Assembly: GCA_041583135.1 (NCBI GenBank)
Contig: JBFHGJ010000068.1
Location: forward strand, 1 to 29,567
DNA length: 29,567 nucleotides
Direction: 5' to 3'
Origin: JABSOG01 sp041583135
Lineage (GTDB): Bacteria; Pseudomonadota; Gammaproteobacteria; Enterobacterales; Alteromonadaceae
Part shown: positions 18,585-25,585 of the stretch, piece after piece
Numbering within the stretch: the first letter of the stretch is position 1
Layout: the number at the start of each line of letters is the position of its first letter
The notes under the pieces: model-generated
Seen by the model: the letters and a program-made list of their open reading frames with translations, nothing else
Told to the model about the DNA's origin: nothing
Databases searched by the model: none
Position numbers and translations under genes: made by a program

Positions 18585-21500
18585 ATGACCAGCGGCAAGC
18601 CAACGATCCAATCTGGCGCAAAAAGCATACATAAAGACATGCGCTTTTTGCTTGATGAAGCCAGCCTCAATAAAGCCACCTCTAGCGCAGCCTTTAGCAG
18701 CGGCAAAAACCAATTCGAACACGAACAGGTGCTGGAACACTACACCGAACAAGGCATTTTGTACGGCGTAATAGAAGATGAATGCAATAGTGTCCCCTAT
18801 CAACTATCTATTATCGCTGGTCCCACCGGTATGCTCAGCTCAGATTGCGAGTGCCCGAATAAATCCGACATGTTGTGCAGCCACGCCGTCGCCACCTTAT
18901 TGGCCTATAACGCCCCCGATGAAGAAGGCGGTATGCTCGGCACCGCCAAAGACACCGCCATTCGCGATAGAATAAAGCGTGGGCACAATGAGGTAAAAGT
19001 GACTCACATTAGCGGCGAGCCGGATTTTGGTATATGGCAAGCCCAGTCATTGACCTCAACCACAGGGCGAGCAGTCAAATACCGGGTCGAGATCCGCTCT
19101 ACCTTTGAGCGGATCAACGATTGCAACTGCCCAGATCTGGCCAATAACCAGTTAGGCACCTGCAAACATATTGAAGCCGTACTACATCAAATCGGCAAAA
19201 TGGCGAAAAAAGCCCACACCATCCAACCCAAGCCTTTTGTCTATCGCTCCCATGGCGAAGATGGGGGCATTTGGGCGCAGCGTACCACCAATATGTCACA
19301 ACGGGCAAAAGATCTCATTGACCAATACTTTGATGTTCAAGGCAGATTCAACGCCGCAATGCCCAAAGCGCTGTTTGAACTTTGTGATGCCTTATTTGGC
19401 TTTGATGATGTTTTACTGTGTGAAGACGCCAAGCAATTTGCCGAACAGCAACTCAAAACACAAAAGCACCAACAAAACGGTGAACAGATCCGCCAAGCCA
19501 TTTTAGCCACTGACGGCCAATTGCCGCATATCAACGCCAAGCTCTACCCTTATCAACTTGAAGGCGTCGCATTTTTAGCCTCACTCGGACGTGCCTTGTT
19601 GGCCGATGACATGGGGCTTGGCAAAACCTTACAATCGATTGCGGCAGCCTGCTACCTGATGCAAAACAGTGGCGTAAAACGCATCTTAGTCATTTGCCCT
19701 GCCTCGCTGAAACATCAGTGGGCCAGAGAAATTAAGCGCTTTAGTGGATATGACTGCCAAATTGTCCAAGGCAATGTCCAGCAAAGACGTCATCAATACC
19801 GTCGCCAGAGCAGCTTTTTTGTCCTCAACTACGAATTGGCGGTGCGCGATCTGGACGACATCAACAAGACCTTAAAGCCCGACCTTTTGATCTTAGATGA
19901 AGCCCAGCGCATCAAAAACTGGCGCACCAAAGTGGCCAGCGCCATTAAAGCCATCAATAGCGAATATGCCTTTGTCCTGACCGGCACACCGATTGAAAAC
20001 AAGTTAGAGGAGCTGTATAGCTTGATGCAGGTGGTCGATCAGAACGTGTTGGGGCCTTTGTGGCGCTACTTGAACGATTATCACGTCATCGATGAGAAAG
20101 GCAAAATTCTCGGCTACCGCAACCTCACGGAATTACGGGCGCGTATCGCCAAAACCATGCTCAGGCGCAATCGCTCTGTCGTTGCCGCACAACTGCCAGA
20201 GCGAACCACCTTAAGGCTCGACGTGCCGATGAGCACCAAGCAACAGACGTTGCATGATGAGGCAATGGCAACTGCGGCACAATATGCCGCCATCGCCAGA
20301 CAAAAAGCCCTCTCCCCAGCGCAAAGCAACGCTTTGATGGCGGCTTTGCAACAAGCCCGTATGGCCTGTGACGCCGCAGGACTGGTCGATAAGCAAACCA
20401 AAGGTTCACCCAAACTCAACGAGCTGAAAAACCTGATTGAGCAGCTGTGTATCGACGGCGGCCAAAAAATGGTGGTGTTTTCGCAGTGGAAGATGATGAC
20501 TTCTCAGGTTGCAGCACTACTAGAGCAAATGGGCATCGGCTACGCCCACCTGCACGGCCAGGTAGCACCGGCCAAGCGCGGCGAACTCCTCAAGCGCTTT
20601 GAAGAAGATGAGCTGTGTCAGGTGTTTGTCTCCACCGACGCGGGCGGCTCAGGACTCAACCTACAAACTGCCAGCGTGTTGGTCAATCTTGATATTCCGT
20701 TTAACCCCGCCGTATTGCAACAGCGCAATGCCAGAGTGCACCGCTTAGGTCAGGCAAGACAAGTGCAGATCATTTTGATGATTGCCGAATCGTCATACGA
20801 GCAACAAGTTTACCAACTGCTGTGTAACAAACAGGACCTATTTGACAATGTAATAGACCCAGAAGGTACAGAAGACAGTTTGGTTATCGGCAAGCAGGCG
20901 CTGGCTAAAGTAATTGATACCCTAACCTTAGACAGTGCGGGCTTAGCTAAGCTCAACAGCGAGCCGACGCCGCTACCGCCAAGCCAGACGCCGATAGAGC
21001 TAAACAAATGCGACGCGGCAAACAACAGTATAAAACAACTTCTCCACGCCTTTGGCGCGCGACTTAAAGGCATCTATCAGCTAGAAAAAGGACTGCTGGT
21101 GGCCGTCTCTGACTACCACCAAGATGACCAATATATGCTAGCTCAGTTAGCAGTAGACCCGACCCTAGCCTTGGTCGATGCTCAGTCTTTAGACCAACTC
21201 AAGCAGCTAGGCTGTTTAAACAACGCCTGCTTGGCGCAACCCTATTCAATTGAGTTGGATAAACCGCAAAAAAGGTGGCAACTGTGGCGAGAGCAAGCAC
21301 AACAGCACTTTCATCAAGCCCAATGCCTGCTAACCGAGAAAAAATCAGGCGCGGTGATCAACCAAATGTGTGACGGCATCGCCGCGACTTTAAGTGCCGT
21401 TGCCAAACTCGATAGCCTCATCGCCATCGACAGCATTCCAAACTGGGCATTCGATACCGCGATACAGCGCAAATGGCTCACGGTGCAACAAGCCAATGTG

Positions 21501-21614
21501 GTTAGCCGAGTCATTGCGCTGCGCCAAGCCAACATTATTGGAGAGAAAATTTTGAGCCAGTCGCTCAATGAAGCAAAAGTGTTAAAACAACAGCTGCTTG
21601 ACGGTATCGATTAG
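18585..21614 (+). CDS. SNF2-family ATPase with two SWIM zinc-finger motifs
   Basis: A 1009-residue SNF2/RapA-type double-stranded DNA translocase, expected to be cytosolic and to remodel protein-DNA or polymerase-DNA complexes. Two SWIM-type motifs come first: C88-x-C90 with C98-x-H100, and C180-x-C182 with C193-x-H195. These are likely DNA- or protein-binding zinc fingers. The ATPase core follows: ADDMGLGKT (340-348), DEAQ (438-441), LTGTPIENKLEELYSL (465-480), then the second RecA lobe with STDAGGSGLNLQ (683-694) and QQRNARVHRLGQ (712-723). The last 230 residues have no feature I recognise. Ribosome binding is weak, so a start at MRFLLDEA (codon 19) is possible. It is divergent from mraZ and convergent with the locus to its right; the physiological role is unknown. 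Confidence 0.92.
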   Translation: MTSGKPTIQSGAKSIHKDMRFLLDEASLNKATSSAAFSSGKNQFEHEQVLEHYTEQGILYGVIEDECNSVPYQLSIIAGPTGMLSSDCECPNKSDMLCSHAVATLLAYNAPDEEGGMLGTAKDTAIRDRIKRGHNEVKVTHISGEPDFGIWQAQSLTSTTGRAVKYRVEIRSTFERINDCNCPDLANNQLGTCKHIEAVLHQIGKMAKKAHTIQPKPFVYRSHGEDGGIWAQRTTNMSQRAKDLIDQYFDVQGRFNAAMPKALFELCDALFGFDDVLLCEDAKQFAEQQLKTQKHQQNGEQIRQAILATDGQLPHINAKLYPYQLEGVAFLASLGRALLADDMGLGKTLQSIAAACYLMQNSGVKRILVICPASLKHQWAREIKRFSGYDCQIVQGNVQQRRHQYRRQSSFFVLNYELAVRDLDDINKTLKPDLLILDEAQRIKNWRTKVASAIKAINSEYAFVLTGTPIENKLEELYSLMQVVDQNVLGPLWRYLNDYHVIDEKGKILGYRNLTELRARIAKTMLRRNRSVVAAQLPERTTLRLDVPMSTKQQTLHDEAMATAAQYAAIARQKALSPAQSNALMAALQQARMACDAAGLVDKQTKGSPKLNELKNLIEQLCIDGGQKMVVFSQWKMMTSQVAALLEQMGIGYAHLHGQVAPAKRGELLKRFEEDELCQVFVSTDAGGSGLNLQTASVLVNLDIPFNPAVLQQRNARVHRLGQARQVQIILMIAESSYEQQVYQLLCNKQDLFDNVIDPEGTEDSLVIGKQALAKVIDTLTLDSAGLAKLNSEPTPLPPSQTPIELNKCDAANNSIKQLLHAFGARLKGIYQLEKGLLVAVSDYHQDDQYMLAQLAVDPTLALVDAQSLDQLKQLGCLNNACLAQPYSIELDKPQKRWQLWREQAQQHFHQAQCLLTEKKSGAVINQMCDGIAATLSAVAKLDSLIAIDSIPNWAFDTAIQRKWLTVQQANVVSRVIALRQANIIGEKILSQSLNEAKVLKQQLLDGID

Positions 21615-21688
21615 GTTGATTTTGAAGCCGTTGCTGTCGCTTGTCCATTAAAGGTGACAAAGATATAAACGGTCATATTGTTCGCCCA
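21611..21688 (-). pseudogene. Remnant of a YD-protein pre-SLT segment
   Basis: Read on the minus strand in a frame different from the small gene at 21648-21860, this stretch gives WANNMTVY, then VTFNGQATATASKST and a stop. It closely matches ANNMTVYASATFDGQTTATASQSG at residues 911-934 of the large YD protein, just before its SLT-like domain. The DNA is also similar to about 26138-26203. An in-frame stop lies about ten codons upstream, and the 3' side ends inside the SNF2 stop codon, so it is a fragment truncated at both ends. I infer that a second YD-type gene once lay here. Confidence 0.65.
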
Positions 21689-21860
21689 CGGTATAGATTT
21701 CAACCAAAGCTACACCAGGCAAGCAATTAAATTTCGCTGCATTTGTTTTCCTGTGTCCATAGTTGTGCTTCAAAAGCCTGTGTTCAATAATGATTGAGTC
21801 AGCTGTAGAAGCGAGGCTATTTAATGAAAACAAGGAAAAAATAACTATCCATTTGTACAT
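21648..21860 (-). CDS. Small chimeric protein with signal peptide
   Basis: Seventy residues with a likely Sec signal peptide (MYKWIVIFSLFSLNSLASTA) and then an unrelated tail with no recognisable domain. An AGAGG element lies nine bases before the ATG. The first 80 or so coding bases and the leader belong to the 100-base repeat also found at 24408-24507. The rest of the gene runs in a different frame over the YD-protein remnant at 21611-21688. I think it is a product of recombination rather than an established gene, although it is open and preceded by a ribosome binding site 34 bases after the upstream propeller gene. Confidence 0.35.
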   Translation of the reverse strand: MYKWIVIFSLFSLNSLASTADSIIIEHRLLKHNYGHRKTNAAKFNCLPGVALVEIYTVGEQYDRLYLCHL

Positions 21861-21879
21861 TTTAATGTGCCTCTAATGT
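21781..21879 (-). repeat. RBS plus signal-peptide repeat, copy A
   Basis: This 99-base segment matches 24408-24507 at 96 of 100 positions in the same orientation. It spans the ribosome binding site, the ATG at 21860 and the signal peptide up to IIIE. Here the internal A run has six bases, keeping the frame open. Sequence on both sides differs from copy B. Confidence 0.9.
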
Positions 21880-21894
21880 TCACCCAGAAAGTGG

Positions 21895-22878
21895 CTATTT
21901 TGAACTTACAACAATATTCGTTGGGTTTGGTCCAACTTCAATTTTGTGAATTAATGATTTATTTATGGCATCAATGACCACCACTGTGCCTATTTTTTGC
22001 GGGCAGCTCATCGAAATTGCCACCTGGTTTGGGTTGGCCAATGTCGTGGCATAAGTTTGGTTTGGGATGCATCCTGTCAAAGCCTGTAAATCTATGTCTG
22101 AAAGTACCTTACCAGTGTCTCGGTGGTAACTGACCAAATGTCGATTTTGCATATTGAGATAGATAAAAGGAGAATTTAGCTTTGCCCAAGGTGGTTGTAA
22201 GCCTTGGTTGTTGATGAGGCTCTTTTTTGAAATGACTTTCCCCTTAAAGATATTAAAAACGGCAACCCCGCCGGGCAGGATAGTTTCAGAGCCGTCGGCT
22301 AATTGTTTCTTGTGTGCAGGCCAAATTTCATCTGATAATGTGCCATCTGCCGAAAAGCTCGTATGTCGCCGCACAGGTATATTCGCTCTACCAATAACCT
22401 CCAACGTAGTGTGATCTAAAATTGTGATCAATGGCAGCTGCGGGTTTGCGGCATCGCCAACAAATACTGCGTTACTGTTAGGTGGTATGTCCACGCTGTA
22501 AACTGCATTTTGGAATTCCTTTGAGCCTCGACTTGAGTCAACATTCTGTTCGATTTGGCTCTTTTGTAATGTGTTAAATTCATTTCCTTGCAAATCCACT
22601 ACAACTAGAGGAACAAAAGGCTTCCCTCTGATACCCCTATCGCTTGCAATAAATAAACGTTGATTAAGTCTATCTAAGTCAATTGAAGATATTCCTCCTA
22701 GTTCAGCGATTACAGGTGATATACGAAGGACTTTACCGTTGTTTATATCTAAAACAGTAATACGATGATTAGCATCGATGACATAACCTGTTTGTGCGGC
22801 GACCTCTGCATGTACATCACTCACAAATGAGCAGCTTATCAAAATAGCAAAAGTAAATGTTTTTAGTGTATTAAGCAT
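21895..22878 (-). CDS. Exported beta-propeller-like protein (propeller 2)
   Basis: Not a family I can name exactly. The 327 residues begin with a Sec signal peptide (MLNTLKTFTFAILISCSFVS, cleavage probably after VHA). Repeats of the type LDINNGKV, VDLQGNEF and LDHTTLEVIGR, with strand-turn spacing, suggest a YncE/YVTN-like beta-propeller. It is a clear paralog of the gene at 24571-25569: both have TGYxI near the start, then GGI, LxIASDR and GKxFxP, and later QPPWxKL with FIYL. A longer start at 22911 is open, but ATG 22878 places the signal peptide at the N-terminus. It lies 117 bases after the gene at 22996. A periplasmic or surface binding role is inferred. Confidence 0.75.
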   Translation of the reverse strand: MLNTLKTFTFAILISCSFVSDVHAEVAAQTGYVIDANHRITVLDINNGKVLRISPVIAELGGISSIDLDRLNQRLFIASDRGIRGKPFVPLVVVDLQGNEFNTLQKSQIEQNVDSSRGSKEFQNAVYSVDIPPNSNAVFVGDAANPQLPLITILDHTTLEVIGRANIPVRRHTSFSADGTLSDEIWPAHKKQLADGSETILPGGVAVFNIFKGKVISKKSLINNQGLQPPWAKLNSPFIYLNMQNRHLVSYHRDTGKVLSDIDLQALTGCIPNQTYATTLANPNQVAISMSCPQKIGTVVVIDAINKSLIHKIEVGPNPTNIVVSSK

Positions 22879-22995
22879 ATCTAAGCGCTCACTTATGGCG
22901 ATGTTTGCCATGGCTTATTGTTTCGGTGTCCTCAAATTGTATTTGCCTAATCAAATCCTTCTTGATTTCTATTTGAGTGCGCTGCATAGCTACGA

Positions 22996-24036
22996 CTACA
23001 GCACAAAAAAGCGTTCAAATGGCACCTCTTGGCTAGCGATAATAGTTAGCGTCTGAGCGTCGAGCAGATGTATTTTATTTTTCTCAGTCAGAATGAGTTT
23101 TGGCCGGGTGTTTTTGCAGATGAGTTTTTGGGCTTTGCCGTATGACTTATCCAGTGCTTTGCTCAGCAAAAGATTGCCTGTTGTTGTGTCAATCAATTCA
23201 AACTTATCTGTCTCCTCAATTTTTAGTGCGTGCTTTGAAACTCTATTGGCCTTCATCTTTTGCAAGATCACTTTTTTACCGTTGTCGTATAAAAATGGTT
23301 CAATGAAGCGTTCGGTCATAAATCTACCTGCTATACGACCTGTGGTTAACTCTATTATGTATAAAGTCATGTTGCTGTTTTTCGCTGAATCTGACAGGCC
23401 AATAATTGCGTTACAATTATCCATTGAATCAAAACTATAAACTAACGAATTGGCCAATGACTCATCTAGAGCTAGCTTTCGTAAATTCTTTTGCCCTATT
23501 GCTAAAATATCTGAACGACCAAGAAGATAATAGTTATCTTTATCAACACACGCAGAGAGTTTGAAGTTGGGCTTAAAATCGACTGTTTGTCGCAATATAA
23601 GTCGAGCATTACTATCAAAAATCGAAATTCGGCTTGCTTGTTTTTGAAAATCGACAGCGATAATGCGCTGGCTACCTTCAAGTCGTCTGAAAAGCTCTAG
23701 TTCTGACATGTTTAATACGTTGAATGTTGTCGTATGCCGCATTTTTAGTGGTGGCAAAATAACGTCATCTCCACCAAATCGATTTCGTTTTTCGCTAAAG
23801 GATTTGTGTCTATCTATATGCACGACAGGAAGGTTTATGTCTGAACCAAAGATAAACCCATCATGATCAAATATGTCAAAACGCTTCAAGTCACCGACCT
23901 GTAATACATTTAAGTTCGAGGAGTCAAGGAGCTGATAATTGCCATCTTTTGAAAAAGCCGCGATATTAGGGCATTGCTCATTTGCCTGCGCTGTAAAACA
24001 TATTACTGTAAGTATTACTATTATTAATTTATACAT
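22996..24036 (-). CDS. Exported protein, probable divergent propeller
   Basis: I do not recognise a named family. The 346 residues start with a good signal peptide (MYKLIIVILTVICFTAQA, then NEQC). Repeated short blocks such as YIIELTTGRIAGRF, FELIDTTTGNLLLSKAL and IHLLDAQTLTIIASQ look like propeller blades, matching the phrase pattern of the two neighbouring propellers without close identity. A G-rich ribosome binding site lies just before ATG 24036. Its start overlaps the end of the SLT-like reading frame at 24024 by 13 bases, so the two were probably co-translated. The DNA is visibly more A/T-rich than the dcw genes. Confidence 0.65.
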   Translation of the reverse strand: MYKLIIVILTVICFTAQANEQCPNIAAFSKDGNYQLLDSSNLNVLQVGDLKRFDIFDHDGFIFGSDINLPVVHIDRHKSFSEKRNRFGGDDVILPPLKMRHTTTFNVLNMSELELFRRLEGSQRIIAVDFQKQASRISIFDSNARLILRQTVDFKPNFKLSACVDKDNYYLLGRSDILAIGQKNLRKLALDESLANSLVYSFDSMDNCNAIIGLSDSAKNSNMTLYIIELTTGRIAGRFMTERFIEPFLYDNGKKVILQKMKANRVSKHALKIEETDKFELIDTTTGNLLLSKALDKSYGKAQKLICKNTRPKLILTEKNKIHLLDAQTLTIIASQEVPFERFFVL

Positions 24037-24488
24037 GATGCCCCCTTTGCCAATACATCATCTAGATAGTTAGCAGCCCCACCAATAGCGACAACAGTCC
24101 ATGTATTGTTTAGCCATTGCCAATACGCGTTTGAACTACCACAACAGCCTGCATTGTATCGGTGTAACGCTTCTTGCCTTAACATCTCTGAAGAATATGA
24201 TGTCGCCCCTAAATTAACTAAACTATCCAACCAATTCCTCGCCCCCTTTAACGCATAATCTAGTATGTCATTCGCGTAGTCTACATTCGCGTGCCAACTC
24301 CATGCATGTTCACTGGTACGCATATAACAAATTTGCATCATACCAACATCGCCAGCACCAGTTTTTTACTCGTAGAGTCATCGGCCAAGGCGAACTCAAC
24401 CTTGGATTGTTCAATAATGATTGAGTCAGCTGTAGAAGCTAGGCTGCTTAATGAAAACAAGGAAAAAAATAACTATCCATTTGTACAT
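24024..24488 (-). pseudogene. Frameshifted small SLT/lysozyme-like exported gene
   Basis: Frame-corrected reading gives 154 residues: signal peptide (MYKWIVIF, SLFSLSSLASTA), a possible catalytic glutamate (E26 in IIIEQS, or E31), then KKTGAGDVGMMQI and later HRYNAGCCG. The GMMQ and YNAG motifs are typical of SLT/goose-lysozyme folds that cleave peptidoglycan glycan strands. Two single-base changes in A runs break it: seven A at 24463-24469 where copy A has six, and six at 24362-24367 where seven would restore frame. They compensate, so the ATG and the 24341 segment share a frame. The intact piece (24024-24341) lacks any glutamate before GMMQ. Either a decaying gene or sequencing error in homopolymers. 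Confidence 0.6.
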
Positions 24489-24507
24489 TTTAATGTGCCT
24501 CTAATGT
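24408..24507 (-). repeat. RBS plus signal-peptide repeat, copy B
   Basis: Direct repeat of 21781-21879: three substitutions and one extra A in 100 bases. It covers the ribosome binding site, ATG 24488 and signal peptide coding sequence. The extra A shifts the frame into an early TGA. Homology stops sharply at both ends. Confidence 0.9.
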
Positions 24508-24570
24508 AATAGTTGAATGGTTTTGGCTGATGCTGATAAATCTGAACCGTTATCGTTATGACGCATACAA

Positions 24571-25569
24571 TTAGTGACTTTTTGAGTTCTTAATAACGAT
24601 ATTTGATACAACCTTTGGCACATTTATTCTTTTAACGACGCTGGCCTTAACGACATCAATAATGACAACTATATCTTGCTCATTTGTGCAGCGAGCGGTA
24701 AGAGCAATAAGCGTATTATTCTCAGGTAACCGCGCAAATCTTGAGTCTGGACCACAGTTTAATAACTCCTTAAGTGCGATTTCATTGACTTTCTCGCCAG
24801 TGCTACGTTGATAGACGAATAACTGTTTTTTTGCATTCCATAAGTAAATGAAATAGCTGTCTAATTTTGTCCACGGGGGCTGAAAATTAGGCGCGTTTTC
24901 AAATTCCTTCTTATATAGACGCTTAGAGAGCCGAATATTCGAAACTGTAATGCCAGCTTTTACGTCAATTACCTTGTTATTCCTTTGAAGTTGAGCCTCA
25001 GGCCACATCTCGACTAAGATTTGATTATCTGGCGATACAAGATCATCTAATCCAACACCAATTCTTGTTCTGTACTTTAAATGACCAGTTTTTGCATCAA
25101 CAACCGCTGTCGGTTTGCTTGTCGGGCCAGCCGCATCAAGGACAAACAACTCAGTCCCATCTGGTGACACTGCTACCCTAAATGCCATGTTCTGTAAAGG
25201 TTCTTTGAGAAGCGGGTCGTTTTCAAGGTCAAATCGAGGCTCTGTATAGAATGTGCTCATTTGCTTAAAATCATCGTCGCCAAGATTAATCACAACAATT
25301 GGCGAAAACGCTTTGCCATTAATGCTGCGATCACTTGCAATATACAATTTATTGCCATCGGGATTAATTGCAATGTTTGCAATCCCTCCAACATTTCCAA
25401 GCGGCTTTGATTGCCGAGTTATTGCACCCGATTTCAAGTCTATTTCACTGATCCTTCTGTCTTCGCCGATTATGTAACCAGTTCCTTGGGTGGCGATAAC
25501 CACATTGGCAAAAGGTAAGAAAGCAACCAAAAGAAAGAATACGAAAATGTCACTAAATCTAAATTTCAT
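24571..25569 (-). CDS. Exported beta-propeller-like protein (propeller 1)
   Basis: A 332-residue exported protein with signal peptide at about 1-26 (hydrophobic run FVFFLLVAFLPFANVVIA). The blades show PDGNKLYIASDRS, SPDGTELFVLDAAG and VDAKTGHLKYRTRIG, the NPDG/SPDG turns typical of YncE/YVTN-like propellers. It is paralogous to the gene at 21895-22878 along its whole length. GGAAG lies four bases before the ATG, and the gap from the YD-SLT stop is only 16 bases, so the two are almost certainly one transcript. Because it directly follows a putative wall-degrading exported protein and is itself exported, a role as inhibitor (immunity) or partner is attractive but not shown. Confidence 0.8.
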   Translation of the reverse strand: MKFRFSDIFVFFLLVAFLPFANVVIATQGTGYIIGEDRRISEIDLKSGAITRQSKPLGNVGGIANIAINPDGNKLYIASDRSINGKAFSPIVVINLGDDDFKQMSTFYTEPRFDLENDPLLKEPLQNMAFRVAVSPDGTELFVLDAAGPTSKPTAVVDAKTGHLKYRTRIGVGLDDLVSPDNQILVEMWPEAQLQRNNKVIDVKAGITVSNIRLSKRLYKKEFENAPNFQPPWTKLDSYFIYLWNAKKQLFVYQRSTGEKVNEIALKELLNCGPDSRFARLPENNTLIALTARCTNEQDIVVIIDVVKASVVKRINVPKVVSNIVIKNSKSH

Positions 25570-25585
25570 TGGACTTCCTTATATA

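Noticed and set aside
21781..24507. The two 100-base direct repeats as ends of a transposon
   Set aside because: No transposase or integrase lies between them, they are coding signal-peptide sequence in the same orientation, and no target-site duplication is evident.
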